From Xenophilus sp003671765 (GTDB lineage Bacteria; Pseudomonadota; Gammaproteobacteria; Burkholderiales; Burkholderiaceae_C), in contig CP166702.1 of NCBI GenBank assembly GCA_051414805.1, positions 4,526,001 to 4,590,000 of the forward strand: a stretch of DNA of 64,000 bases, in the 5' to 3' direction. Shown one piece after another: positions 16,568-25,494 of the stretch. The notes below the pieces were generated by a model. The model worked only from the letters and a program-made list of their open reading frames with translations, ran no database searches and was not told the DNA's origin. Position 1 is the first letter of the stretch, and every line of letters starts with the position of its first letter. Both the position numbers and the translations under genes were made by a program.

Positions 16568-17815
16568 TCAGCCCGCCGGCGGCAGGAAGAGTTCCTGCAG
16601 GTCGCTCAGGAAGTCGAAGCCCCGCTCGGTCGGCCACACGCGGCGCAGGTCGCGGGCCAGCAGGCCCAGGCGCTCGGCCTCTTCCAGCGGGCGCTGAATG
16701 GCGCTGATTGCGAGGCCCGTGCGCTCGGCGAACTGCATGAGCGTGAAGCCGTCCTTGAGCCGCAGCGCGTTCAGCATGAACTCGAAGGGCAGATCGGCCA
16801 GCGCGACCTCGTCGCTTTGCGCCACGGCCCGCCCGGCCATCGCGTGGGCCATGTAGCGCTGCGGGTCGCGAAAGCGCACCTGGCGCACGATGCGGTGCGC
16901 GAAGCTGAGCTTGCCGTGCGCGCCCGCGCCCAGCCCGAGGTAGTCGCCGAACTGCCAGTAGTTGAGATTGTGGGCGCAGGCATGGCCGGCGCGCGCATAG
17001 GCCGACACCTCGTAGCGCTTCAGGCCCACCGTCGCCGTGCGCTCGGTGATGCGGTCGAGCATGGTGTAGGCGATGTCGTCGTCGGGCAGCGCGGGCGGGT
17101 GCTTGGCGAAGAAGGTGTTGGGCTCGATGGTGAGGTGGTAGATCGACAGGTGCGGCGGCTGCAGCGCCAGGGCCTGGTCGAGGTCGGCGTCCAGGCCTTG
17201 CAGCGTCTGGCCCGGCAGCGCGTACATCAGGTCGAGGTTGAAGGTCTCGAAGGCGCTCGCCGCCTCCTCGACCGCGGCGATGGCCTGGGCACGGTCGTGC
17301 ACGCGGCCGATCGCCTTGAGGTGCGCATCGTCGAAGCTCTGCACGCCGACCGACAGGCGCGTGACGCCCGCGGCGCGGAAGGCGCAAAAGCGGTCGCGCT
17401 CGAAGGTGCCGGGGTTGGCCTCGAGCGTGACCTCGCAGTCGGGCTCGACCTTCAGGCGCGCGCGCACGTCGCCCAGCAGGCGGTCGATGGCTTCGGGCGA
17501 GAACAGGCTGGGCGTGCCGCCGCCGATGAAGATGGTGTGCACCGGCCGCCCCCACACCAGCGGCAGCGCGGCGTCGAGATCGGCGATGACGGCGTCGATG
17601 TAGGCCTGTTCGGGAACGCGCTCCCCACTGCGGGATTCGTGCGAATTGAAGTCGCAGTACGGACACTTGCGCAGGCACCACGGCAGATGGATGTACAGCG
17701 ACAGGGGCGGCAGCGCCGCCAGCTGCAGCGGCCCCGGCCGCATGAGGTGCAGCACATCGTTGGCCTGTGCGGCACCCTCGTTCGCGGGTACGGCGGGCTG
17801 GATCGGGATGGTCAC
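16568..17815 (-). CDS. hemW: Radical SAM heme chaperone HemW
   Basis: The 415-residue protein has the radical SAM cluster motif CLRKCPYCDF at about residues 47-56 (the trailing Phe and spacing are typical of HemW rather than HemN), the GGGTPS glycine motif, and the HemW C-terminal winged domain (EFMLNALRL). HemW binds heme and delivers it to respiratory enzymes; it is not a coproporphyrinogen oxidase. The start codon is GTG at 17815, four bases after the stop of rdgB, so it is the last gene of the rph-rdgB-hemW unit. Length matches the family. Confidence 0.93.
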   Translation of the reverse strand: MTIPIQPAVPANEGAAQANDVLHLMRPGPLQLAALPPLSLYIHLPWCLRKCPYCDFNSHESRSGERVPEQAYIDAVIADLDAALPLVWGRPVHTIFIGGGTPSLFSPEAIDRLLGDVRARLKVEPDCEVTLEANPGTFERDRFCAFRAAGVTRLSVGVQSFDDAHLKAIGRVHDRAQAIAAVEEAASAFETFNLDLMYALPGQTLQGLDADLDQALALQPPHLSIYHLTIEPNTFFAKHPPALPDDDIAYTMLDRITERTATVGLKRYEVSAYARAGHACAHNLNYWQFGDYLGLGAGAHGKLSFAHRIVRQVRFRDPQRYMAHAMAGRAVAQSDEVALADLPFEFMLNALRLKDGFTLMQFAERTGLAISAIQRPLEEAERLGLLARDLRRVWPTERGFDFLSDLQELFLPPAG

Positions 17816-17819
17816 GGCG

Positions 17820-18437
17820 TCAAGTGCGGTCGCCCGCCAGCGCCCAGCGCTCCCGCATCAGCTCGACCATGGCGCGCGCCGCCTGGCCGCGGTGGCTGTG
17901 GGCGTTCTTCACGTCGGGTGGCAGCTGCGCGAAGGTGCGGCCGAAGGCGGGCAGGAACATCACGGGGTCGAAGCCGAAGCCCTGGTCGCCGATGGGCTCG
18001 CGCGTGATCTCGCCGACCACGCGGCCGACGGCGATGAGCGGCTCCGGATCGTCGTGCCGGCGCAGTGCGACCAGCGTGCTGACCAGCGCGGCGCGCCGGT
18101 CGGCCACGCCCTGCATCTGCTCGAGCAGCGCGCGCACGTTGTTGGCGTCGCCCTTCGCGTAGCCGAACTGCGTGGCGTAGTAGGCGGTGTCGACACCCGG
18201 CAGGCCGCCGAAGGCATCGACGCACAGGCCGGCATCGTCGGCCACGGCGGGCAGGCCGGTGGCGGCGCTGGCGTGGCGGGCCTTGGCCAGGGCGTTCTCG
18301 ACGAAGGTGCGAAAAGGTTCGTCGGCCTCGCCCACGCCGAGCTCGGACTGGCGCACGAGCTGCACGCCCAGCGGACCGAAGAGCTGCTGCAGCTCGGCGA
18401 GCTTGCCGGCGTTGTTCGATGCGAGGACCAGTTTCAT
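17820..18437 (-). CDS. rdgB: XTP/dITP diphosphatase (RdgB/HAM1)
   Basis: From the ATG at 18437 the 205-residue product begins KLVLASNNAGKLAEL, the Ham1/RdgB substrate-binding start, and contains DDAGLCVDAFGGLPGV and GFGFDPVMFLP plus SHRGQAARAM near the C-terminus. It hydrolyses non-canonical XTP, ITP and dITP to monophosphates to keep them out of DNA and RNA. It lies between rph and hemW on the minus strand; rph-rdgB adjacency is conserved in many proteobacteria. Confidence 0.95.
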   Translation of the reverse strand: MKLVLASNNAGKLAELQQLFGPLGVQLVRQSELGVGEADEPFRTFVENALAKARHASAATGLPAVADDAGLCVDAFGGLPGVDTAYYATQFGYAKGDANNVRALLEQMQGVADRRAALVSTLVALRRHDDPEPLIAVGRVVGEITREPIGDQGFGFDPVMFLPAFGRTFAQLPPDVKNAHSHRGQAARAMVELMRERWALAGDRT

Positions 18438-18483
18438 GAACAGAAAGTGGCTGCAGCGCCCGCCCAGCGGGCGCATGCAGCTA

Positions 18484-19212
18484 TCAGTTCGATAGCGATT
18501 GCTTCTGCAGTTCGACCAGTTCGCCGATGCCCTTCTCGGCCAGGGCGAGCAGTTGGTTCATCTCGTCGCGCGTGAAGGCCACGCCCTCGGCCGTGCCCTG
18601 CACCTCGACGAAGTGGCCGGCACCGGTCATCACGACGTTCATGTCGGTGTCGCAGGCCGAGTCTTCGGTGTATTCGAGGTCGAGCAGCGGCGTACCGCCG
18701 ACGATGCCCACCGAGATGGCGGCCACGGGGCCCTTGATCGGCGAGGCGGCGAGCGAGCCTGCCGCCATCAGCTTGTTCACCGCGTCCTGCGCGGCCACGA
18801 AGGCGCCGGTGATGGCCGCGGTGCGCGTGCCGCCATCGGCCTGCAGCACGTCGCAGTCGAGATGAATGGTGCGCTCGCCCAGCGCGGCCAGGTCGAACAC
18901 GGCGCGCATCGAGCGGCCGATGAGGCGCTGGATCTCCTGCGTGCGGCCGGTCTGCTTGCCCTTGGCGGCTTCGCGGCTGCTGCGGGTGTGGGTGGCGCGC
19001 GGCAGCATGCCGTACTCGGCCGTCACCCAGCCTTCGCCGCTGCCCTTCTTGTGCGGCGGCACCTTCTCCTCGACCGAGGCGGTGCACAGCACGCGCGTCT
19101 GGCCGAACTCGATGAGGACCGAACCCTCGGCATGGATGGTGAAGCCGCGGGTGATGCGCACGGGGCGCAGCTGGTCGGCGGCGCGGCCGCCGCTTCGGGT
19201 GAAAGCAGTCAT
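18484..19212 (-). CDS. rph: Ribonuclease PH
   Basis: The ATG at 19212 gives a 242-residue protein with the RNase PH opening (RSGGRAADQLRPVRITRGF), VTAEYGMLPRATHTR, the phosphate-binding and catalytic segment LDCDVLQADGGTRTAAITGA and D-x-D-M-N-V-V-M. It trims the 3' ends of tRNA precursors phosphorolytically. Length and all conserved blocks match the family. It heads the rph-rdgB-hemW run, 34 bases after the PP2C gene, all leftward. Confidence 0.96.
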   Translation of the reverse strand: MTAFTRSGGRAADQLRPVRITRGFTIHAEGSVLIEFGQTRVLCTASVEEKVPPHKKGSGEGWVTAEYGMLPRATHTRSSREAAKGKQTGRTQEIQRLIGRSMRAVFDLAALGERTIHLDCDVLQADGGTRTAAITGAFVAAQDAVNKLMAAGSLAASPIKGPVAAISVGIVGGTPLLDLEYTEDSACDTDMNVVMTGAGHFVEVQGTAEGVAFTRDEMNQLLALAEKGIGELVELQKQSLSN

Positions 19213-19246
19213 TCGGAAAGGCGAGGAAAAAAGGAAGGAGGAAGGC

Positions 19247-20152
19247 TCAGCTCTTGCGCGAGGCCGCGGAGCGCCGGATGGCCTCGTTGATCTCGGCGAT
19301 CGAGCGCTCGATGGCGTCGTCGTCCAGGTCGTCGATCTCGCCGTCGGCCGGCATGCCGGCCTGGATGGTGGAGGCGAACACGTCGTCGCTGATGCCGTCG
19401 GTCGAGACGCCGGCGTCGGCACCGGGCACGTCGGGCGTTTCCCACTCGATGGCGATCAGGGTGACGTTGTCGCCGGTCGGGCCACCGCGGCGCAGGGCCA
19501 TCTCGACCAGCTCGGGCGCCGCATCGGACACCTTGCCGTGGGACAGGGTGCGCACGAGCAGCAGGTCGTCCATCACGCCCCACAGACCGTCGGAGCACAG
19601 CATGAGCCGGTCGCCCTGCTGCAGCGTGAGCGGCGCGGACACTTCGAACAGCGGCGTGCTCGGCGAGCCGAGGCAGGTGAGCAGCAGGTTGCGGTTGACG
19701 GGCTCGTTGCCGGCGTTGGGACGCGGGCGCTCGGCATGCGAGTGGTCGCGCGTGCGCGTGAGCATCTGCCCGTCGCGCACGACGTACAGCCGCGAATCGC
19801 CGCAGTGGATCCAGGTGGCGGTGTTGCCCTGCAGGACGGCGGCAACGACGGTGGTGCGCGGCGTGTCGAGCATGGCCTTGTTGCTCGCATAACGCATGAT
19901 CTGCTGGTGGGCCGCCATGACGGCGGAGGCCAGGAAGGCCTTGACGTCGGCGAGCGTGGGCCGTGCCTCGCGCTGGTAGAGCGCGGCGATGGTCTGCAGC
20001 GCCAGCTGGGCGGCGACCTCGCCCTCGGGATGGCCGCCCATGCCGTCGGCGAGCAGGAACAGGCCCGACTCGCGCGTGTAGCAGTAGCCCATGCGGTCTT
20101 CGTTCTTGACGCGGCCGCCCTTGCGGCTGACCTGGAAGACGGAGAACTTCAC
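19247..20152 (-). CDS. PP2C-family serine/threonine phosphatase
   Basis: The 301-residue protein shows the PP2C metal sites: NEDRMGY near residue 17, LLADGMGGHPEGEVAA at about 33, HCGDSRLYVVR, LMLCSDGLWGVMDD and TGDNVTLI. It should dephosphorylate Ser/Thr residues in a Mg/Mn-dependent manner. The C-terminal 60 residues are acidic and disordered. It is 67 bp downstream of a Ser/Thr kinase gene on the same strand, so the two form a kinase-phosphatase pair. Similar pairs occur at this chromosomal position in related Burkholderiales. Targets are unknown. Confidence 0.92.
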   Translation of the reverse strand: MKFSVFQVSRKGGRVKNEDRMGYCYTRESGLFLLADGMGGHPEGEVAAQLALQTIAALYQREARPTLADVKAFLASAVMAAHQQIMRYASNKAMLDTPRTTVVAAVLQGNTATWIHCGDSRLYVVRDGQMLTRTRDHSHAERPRPNAGNEPVNRNLLLTCLGSPSTPLFEVSAPLTLQQGDRLMLCSDGLWGVMDDLLLVRTLSHGKVSDAAPELVEMALRRGGPTGDNVTLIAIEWETPDVPGADAGVSTDGISDDVFASTIQAGMPADGEIDDLDDDAIERSIAEINEAIRRSAASRKS

Positions 20153-20219
20153 GGCAGGCGGGCGGCCCGGCGGGCGGCGATCGGGGCCCGCGCGGCGCGG
20201 AATCGGAATGTGGGAGCGT

Positions 20220-21227
20220 TCATGCGGGTCGGGTGGTGGGCGCCACGGCCTTGGGCAGCGCCTTCTTCTCGTAGGAGCGCATGTTGTCGATCGACAGGCG
20301 CATCTTCTCGCCCACCGACAGCTTGGTGTAGCGGCGCTCGCCCTCGCGGCTGAGTTCCTTCTGCAGGGCGAAGACCGACTGCGGGCGGGACAGCGGATCG
20401 AGCGACATGCACCACTCCACCACCTCGATCAGGTCGTCGGAATACACGCCGCGCAGGCGCGAGAGCGACAGCCCGAGGCGGTCCTTCTCGATGCGCTGGG
20501 GCGCATCGTTCGGCGGGTAGCCGTGCATGCAGGCGTAGATGCATGCGCCGATGGCGTAGATGTCGGTCCAAGGCCCCATGGACGAATCGCGGCGGTACAT
20601 CTCGGGGGCCGCGAAGCCCGGCGTGTACATGGGGCGGATGAAGTTGCCTTCCTTGCTGAGCACCTCGCGCGCGGCGCCGAAGTCGATCATCACGGCGCGG
20701 TCGTCCTCGGTCACGAAGATGTTGGCCGGCTTGATGTCCAGGTGCAGCATCTTGTGCTGGTGCACCACGCGCAGGCCTCGCAGGATCTCGTCGAAGAGCG
20801 AGCGGATGGTGGATTCGCGAAAGACCTTGGCCTTCTTCAGGTCGCGGGCCGTGACGATGAAGTCCTGCAGCGTGGCGCCGTCCAGGAAGTTCATCACCAT
20901 GTAGACGGTCTCGTTCTCGCGGAAGAAGTTCAGCACGCTCACCACGGAGGCGTGCGAGATCTGCGCCAGGGAGCGCCCTTCCTCGAAGAAGCTCTTGAGT
21001 CCAAGCCGGTAGAGCGACAGCTTCTCGGGCGGCACCTGCGGCGCCAGCTCGCCCATGGCACGCGTGGCCAGTGACGAGGGCAGGTATTCCTTGATCGCCA
21101 CCTGCTGCCCCGACGAATCGACGGCCAGGTAGACGACGCCGAAGCCCCCTGCGGACAGCCGCCGCACGACGCGGTAGCCACCGATGACCGTGTCGGGCAA
21201 CAGGGGCGACGGTTTGACCTTTGACAT
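20220..21227 (-). CDS. Hanks-type serine/threonine protein kinase
   Basis: From the ATG at 21227 the 335-residue protein has a Gly-rich loop (LSAGGFGVVYLA), the ATP lysine in VAIKEYLP, a catalytic loop HLDIKPANIF (HRD variant HLD), the DFG motif in MIDFGAARE and APEMYRRD. There is no transmembrane segment or extracellular sensor, so it acts in the cytoplasm. It is paired with the PP2C phosphatase downstream. A divergent promoter region separates it from yicC. The start was chosen to begin at MSKVKPSP; an in-frame Met seven codons upstream is possible. Confidence 0.93.
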   Translation of the reverse strand: MSKVKPSPLLPDTVIGGYRVVRRLSAGGFGVVYLAVDSSGQQVAIKEYLPSSLATRAMGELAPQVPPEKLSLYRLGLKSFFEEGRSLAQISHASVVSVLNFFRENETVYMVMNFLDGATLQDFIVTARDLKKAKVFRESTIRSLFDEILRGLRVVHQHKMLHLDIKPANIFVTEDDRAVMIDFGAAREVLSKEGNFIRPMYTPGFAAPEMYRRDSSMGPWTDIYAIGACIYACMHGYPPNDAPQRIEKDRLGLSLSRLRGVYSDDLIEVVEWCMSLDPLSRPQSVFALQKELSREGERRYTKLSVGEKMRLSIDNMRSYEKKALPKAVAPTTRPA

Positions 21228-21340
21228 AATCCGGGAGTTTCGCCCCAAGGCGAGGGAGCGGCAAGCGAACGCGGTGCCGGAACCTCCTGCACAGGCCGAT
21301 CACACGGGGCGATTCAGCGGACGAACAACAGCGAGGCTCG

Positions 21341-22267
21341 ATGCCAGTTTACAGCATGACCGGCTACGCCAGTGGCCAGAGCGGCCCGGCCGGCACCCCC
21401 GCGGACAGCGAGGCGCGCACGCCCACGGCGGGCCTGCCCGGCGGGCGCCTGGGCGTGGAAATCCGCTCGGTCAACAGCCGATTCCTGGACCTCAGCTTCA
21501 AGCTGTCGGAGGAATTGCGCCAGCACGAGCCTGCATTGCGCGAACTGCTGACGCAGCGGCTCAAGCGCGGCAAGGTCGAAGTGCGAGCGGGTATCGACCT
21601 GCAGGCCGGCGCGTCGCTGGCCGAACCGTCCGCCCGTCTTCTCCAGCGCCTCAACGGTCTGCAGGACGCCGTCAAGGCCTGGCTGCCACGCGCGAGCGAA
21701 CTGAGCGTGGCGGATGTGCTGCGGCTGGCGGCCAGCGAGGCCGGCCGGCCGGCGCAGGGCGATTTCGACGTCGTGGGCACGGTGGCTGGCGTGGTCGACG
21801 CGTTGATCGCGGCCCGCGCACGCGAGGGCGAGCGCCTGGCGGTCACGCTGCACGACCGTCTTGGCAGCCTGCGTGCGCTGGCGCAGCAGGCCGGCCCCAT
21901 CGTGCCGCAGCTGGTCGAGCAGCAGCGCGCGCGCTTCCTGGAACGCTGGCAGGAGGCGATGGGCCTGGGAGGCGGCGTCACGCCCGAGGCGGCACAGGAC
22001 CGCGCCCTGAGCGAAGCCACGGCCTTCGCCATCCGCATCGACGTCGCCGAGGAACTCACGCGGCTGACGGCGCACCTCGACGAGATCGAGCGGCTGCTCG
22101 ACAAGGGCGGCGAGATCGGCAAGCGGCTGGACTTCCTGATCCAGGAACTGCATCGCGAGGCCAACACCCTCGGCTCCAAATCGGCCGCACTGGAACTCAC
22201 GCGCATCGGCGTCGACATGAAGGTGCTGATCGAACAGATGCGCGAGCAGGTGCAGAACATCGAATGA
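21341..22267 (+). CDS. yicC: YicC family endoribonuclease
   Basis: The 308-residue protein begins PVYSMTGYASGQ and has LGVEIRSVNSRFLDLSFKLSEELR, the YicC N-terminal block, and ends with the conserved DUF1732 region (KGGEIGKRLDFLIQELHREANTLGSK). YicC proteins are endoribonucleases involved in RNA turnover. The stop overlaps the ATG of gmk by 4 bases (ATGA), so the two are translationally coupled, as in many proteobacteria. Confidence 0.94.
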   Translation: MPVYSMTGYASGQSGPAGTPADSEARTPTAGLPGGRLGVEIRSVNSRFLDLSFKLSEELRQHEPALRELLTQRLKRGKVEVRAGIDLQAGASLAEPSARLLQRLNGLQDAVKAWLPRASELSVADVLRLAASEAGRPAQGDFDVVGTVAGVVDALIAARAREGERLAVTLHDRLGSLRALAQQAGPIVPQLVEQQRARFLERWQEAMGLGGGVTPEAAQDRALSEATAFAIRIDVAEELTRLTAHLDEIERLLDKGGEIGKRLDFLIQELHREANTLGSKSAALELTRIGVDMKVLIEQMREQVQNIE

Positions 22268-22893
22268 CCGCCATGGACTACCCCGGCAATCTCTTCGTGG
22301 TGGCCGCGCCCAGCGGCGCCGGCAAATCCAGCCTGGTGAAGGCACTGATGGAGCTGGATTCGGCGGTGCAGCCTTCGGTGTCGCACACCACGCGCCCGCC
22401 GCGCGGACAGGAAAAGCACGGCCGCGAATACTTCTTCGTGTCGCCGGCCGAATTCGACGCCATGGTGGTCGGCGACGCATTCGTCGAATGGGCCCATGTG
22501 CACGGCCAGCGCTACGGCACCTCGAAGAAGGCGGTGGAGGACCGGGTGGCCATGGGCGCCGACGTGATCCTGGAGATCGACTTCCAGGGCGCGCTGCAGA
22601 TACGCAAAGTGTTCGCCAACGCGGTGCTGATCTTCATCCTGCCGCCCAGCTGGGAAGAGTTGCGCTCCCGCCTGGAGCGCCGTGGCGAGGACGCGCCCGA
22701 CATCATCGAACTGCGCCTGCGCAATGCGGCGGACGAGATGGCGCGGGCCAGCGAATTCGACTTCGTTATAATCAATGAGTTATTTGAACGCGCGCTTTTC
22801 GACCTGAAGGCGATCGTTCACGCGCAGCGGCTGCGGTATTCGGCCCAGCGCCGCGCCCGTGCCGACACCTTCGCGGCACTCAACATTCCCTGA
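22264..22893 (+). CDS. gmk: Guanylate kinase
   Basis: The 209-residue product has the P-loop APSGAGKSSLV near residue 16, the GMP-binding segment VSHTTRPPRGQEKHGREYFFV and LEIDFQGALQIRK. It phosphorylates GMP to GDP. The start at 22264 overlaps the yicC stop (ATGA); an ATG three codons later is the alternative. It is followed by rpoZ after 26 bases, and the order gmk-rpoZ-spoT is conserved in proteobacteria. Confidence 0.97.
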   Translation: MTAMDYPGNLFVVAAPSGAGKSSLVKALMELDSAVQPSVSHTTRPPRGQEKHGREYFFVSPAEFDAMVVGDAFVEWAHVHGQRYGTSKKAVEDRVAMGADVILEIDFQGALQIRKVFANAVLIFILPPSWEELRSRLERRGEDAPDIIELRLRNAADEMARASEFDFVIINELFERALFDLKAIVHAQRLRYSAQRRARADTFAALNIP

Positions 22894-22919
22894 CGCCACC
22901 CACCCGAAAGAGATCAGTC

Positions 22920-23123
22920 ATGGCCCGCATCACCGTCGAAGACTGCCTGCAGCAGATCCCCAACCGCTTCCAGCTCGTTCTGGCCGCGACCTACCGCGCC
23001 CGCATGCTCAGCCAGGGCCACGCCCCGAAGATCGAGAGCAAGAACAAGCCCGCGGTCACTGCCTTGCGCGAGATCGCCGAAGGCAAGGTCGGCCTGGAGA
23101 TGCTGAAGAAGGTGCCGGGCTGA
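22920..23123 (+). CDS. rpoZ: RNA polymerase omega subunit
   Basis: The 67-residue protein begins MARITVEDCLQQIPNRFQLV and contains NKPAVTALREIAEGKVG, which identify the omega subunit that binds beta-prime and, with DksA, mediates ppGpp effects. A ribosome binding site (AAAGAGA) precedes the ATG. It lies between gmk and spoT, and a strong terminator follows. Confidence 0.97.
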   Translation: MARITVEDCLQQIPNRFQLVLAATYRARMLSQGHAPKIESKNKPAVTALREIAEGKVGLEMLKKVPG

Positions 23124-23148
23124 TCCGAGGCCTTTCTGCCACAAAAGG

Positions 23149-23174
23149 AAGCACCGCATGCGGTGCTTTTTTTG
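23149..23174 (+). terminator. Rho-independent terminator after rpoZ
   Basis: A perfect self-complementary stem (AAGCACCGCA/TGCGGTGCTT) is followed by seven T. It ends 44 bases before the spoT start codon, so gmk-rpoZ transcripts largely stop here and spoT needs read-through or its own promoter. Confidence 0.9.
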
Positions 23175-23217
23175 TGCCCGGACACCCCGTTTCGAGGCGC
23201 AGGCTAAAGTAGCGTCA

Positions 23218-25476
23218 ATGAGTGCGGTCGTCCAGCCACAGTCCTCGCCCCGCTCCGCCGGCCCGCGCGCCCCGCACCCGGCGGCGTTGAACGCGGCCGC
23301 CGCCAGCTTTGCGGCCCTGACGGACCGCCTGGATTACCTGAGCCCCGAGGACGTGGAACAGGTGCGCCGCGCCTACCGCTTCGCCGACGAGGCACACCTG
23401 GGCCAGCTGCGCAACAGCGGCGAGCCCTACATCACGCACCCCATTGCCGTGGCCGCGCAGTGCGCGGAATGGAAGCTCGACGCGCAGGCGCTCATGGCGG
23501 CCCTGCTGCACGATGCGATCGAGGACTGCGGCGTCACCAAGACCGACCTGATCGAACGCTTCGGTGCCCCGGTGGCGGAACTGGTCGATGGCCTCACTAA
23601 GCTCGACAAGCTCCAGTTCAATACCCGCGAGGAGGGCCAGGCGGAGTCCTTCCGCAAGATGCTGCTGGCCATGGCGCGCGACGTGCGCGTCATCCTCATC
23701 AAGCTGGCCGATCGCACCCACAACATGCGCACGCTGGACGATGCACCGCGCGAGAAGTGGGCGCGCATCTCCAGCGAGACGCTGGACATCTACTCCCCCA
23801 TCGCCTACCGGCTGGGCCTGAACCAGACGTATCGCGAGCTGCAGGACCTGGCCTTCCGGCACCTGCGGCCCTGGCGCTATGCGATCCTGGCCAAGGCGGT
23901 GGCCAAGGCACGCAGCCGGCGCCGCGACCTGATCCAGAAGGTCCAGCGCGACGTCGAGACCGCCTTTGCCAATGCGCAGATGAGCGTGCGCATGGCCGGC
24001 CGCGAAAAGACGCTGTACTCGATCTATCGCAAGATGGAAGAGAAGCACCTGAGCTTCGCCCAGGTGACCGACATCTACGGCTTCCGGCTCATCGTGCCGA
24101 ACGTGATCGCCTGCTACACCGGCCTGGGCATCCTGCACCAGATGTACAAGCCGCTGCCGGGCAAGTTCAAGGACCACATCGCGATCGCCAAGCTCAACGG
24201 CTACCAGTCGCTGCACACCACGCTCGTCGGCCCCTCGGGCGTGAGCGTGGAGTTCCAGTTGCGCACGGAAGCGATGCACGTGGTCGCGGAATCGGGCGTG
24301 GCCGCCCACTGGCTGTACAAGGCCTCGGACGCTGCCGGCAACAACAGCGAGCGCCTGAGCGCCAAGTGGCTGCAGTCGCTGCTGGACATCCAGGACGAGA
24401 CGCGCGACGCGACCGAGTTCTGGGACCACGTGAAGGTCGACCTGTTCCCCGATGCGGTCTACGTGTTCACGCCGCGCAGCGAGATCATGGCGCTGCCGCG
24501 CGGCGCCACGGTGGTGGACTTCGCGTATGCCATCCACACCCGCATCGGCGACCACACTTCGGCGGCGCGCATCAACGGCGAGCAGGTGCCCCTGCGCACC
24601 GAGCTCAAGAACGGCGACGTGGTGGAGGTGATCACCGCGCCCGTGTCCACGCCCAATCCGGCCTGGCTGGGCTTCGTGCGCACCGGGCGGGCGCGCTCCA
24701 AGATCCGCCACTACCTCAAGACGCTGGCGCAGGCCGAGTCCGAGCGCCTCGGCGAGAAGCTGCTGAGCCAGGCCCTGCGCGCCGAAGGTCTGGGCAAGCT
24801 GCCCGACGACGACGCCGAGAACCAGCCCACCTGGGAAAGGCTGCTGCGCTTCACCGGCAACCGGACGCGCTCGGAGCTGATGACCGACATCGGCCTGGGC
24901 AAGCGCATCGCCAGCATCGTGGCCAAGCGCCTGATGGGCCTGCTGGCCGAGCGCGGCCTGAAACCGGACGCGCTGATGCTCAGCCGCGAGCGCTTCACGG
25001 CACACGAGAGCCTGTCGCAGGGCGCGGTCATGCTCGACGGCAGCGAGAACTCCTCGGTGCGCTTCGCGCTGTGCTGCCGCCCGATCCCGGGCGACCCCAT
25101 CGTCGGCTACCTGGGTCACGGCGAAGGCCTGGTGGTCCACACCGAAGCCTGTGGCGTCGGCCAGCGGCTGCGCCACAAGGACGCCGAACGCTTCTTCGCC
25201 GTCGAGTGGGCGGACGAGCCCGTGCGCGCATTCGAGACGGGCATCGTGGTCACGGCCCGCAACGACAAGGGCGTGCTGGCGCGCGTCGCCGCCACGCTCG
25301 CCAATGCCGAGGCCGACATCACGCACGTGGAGATGGCCGATGAAACGCGCCAGGATTCGACGGACCTTCGCTTCGTGATTGCCGTGCGCGACCGCACGCA
25401 CCTCGACGCCGTGCTGCGTGCCGCCAAGCGCACGCCGTCGGTGCTGGCCGCCGTGCGCATCGTACCGGCGCCCTGA
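23218..25476 (+). CDS. spoT: Bifunctional (p)ppGpp synthetase/hydrolase (SpoT/Rel)
   Basis: The ATG at 23218 is used because the in-frame upstream codons lie inside the rpoZ terminator. The 752-residue protein has the HD hydrolase domain (HDAIEDCG about residue 97 and KLADRTHNMRTL), the synthetase domain (AGREKTLYSIYRKM, TDIYGFRLIV), a TGS domain (FTPRSEIMALPRGATVVDFAYAIHT) and a C-terminal ACT domain. The intact HD residues show it can degrade as well as make the alarmone. It governs the stringent response. The order rpoZ-spoT and convergent greB match related genomes. Confidence 0.96.
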   Translation: MSAVVQPQSSPRSAGPRAPHPAALNAAAASFAALTDRLDYLSPEDVEQVRRAYRFADEAHLGQLRNSGEPYITHPIAVAAQCAEWKLDAQALMAALLHDAIEDCGVTKTDLIERFGAPVAELVDGLTKLDKLQFNTREEGQAESFRKMLLAMARDVRVILIKLADRTHNMRTLDDAPREKWARISSETLDIYSPIAYRLGLNQTYRELQDLAFRHLRPWRYAILAKAVAKARSRRRDLIQKVQRDVETAFANAQMSVRMAGREKTLYSIYRKMEEKHLSFAQVTDIYGFRLIVPNVIACYTGLGILHQMYKPLPGKFKDHIAIAKLNGYQSLHTTLVGPSGVSVEFQLRTEAMHVVAESGVAAHWLYKASDAAGNNSERLSAKWLQSLLDIQDETRDATEFWDHVKVDLFPDAVYVFTPRSEIMALPRGATVVDFAYAIHTRIGDHTSAARINGEQVPLRTELKNGDVVEVITAPVSTPNPAWLGFVRTGRARSKIRHYLKTLAQAESERLGEKLLSQALRAEGLGKLPDDDAENQPTWERLLRFTGNRTRSELMTDIGLGKRIASIVAKRLMGLLAERGLKPDALMLSRERFTAHESLSQGAVMLDGSENSSVRFALCCRPIPGDPIVGYLGHGEGLVVHTEACGVGQRLRHKDAERFFAVEWADEPVRAFETGIVVTARNDKGVLARVAATLANAEADITHVEMADETRQDSTDLRFVIAVRDRTHLDAVLRAAKRTPSVLAAVRIVPAP

Positions 25477-25494
25477 GCAGGCGCCGCGGCCCGA

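Noticed and set aside
16406..18007. Plus-strand open frame opposite hemW and rdgB
   Set aside because: It covers tRNA-Ser and two well-identified minus-strand genes and shows shadow composition.
23215..25401. Long minus-strand open frame opposite spoT
   Set aside because: Antisense shadow of a conserved gene; His/Val/Arg-rich with no motif.
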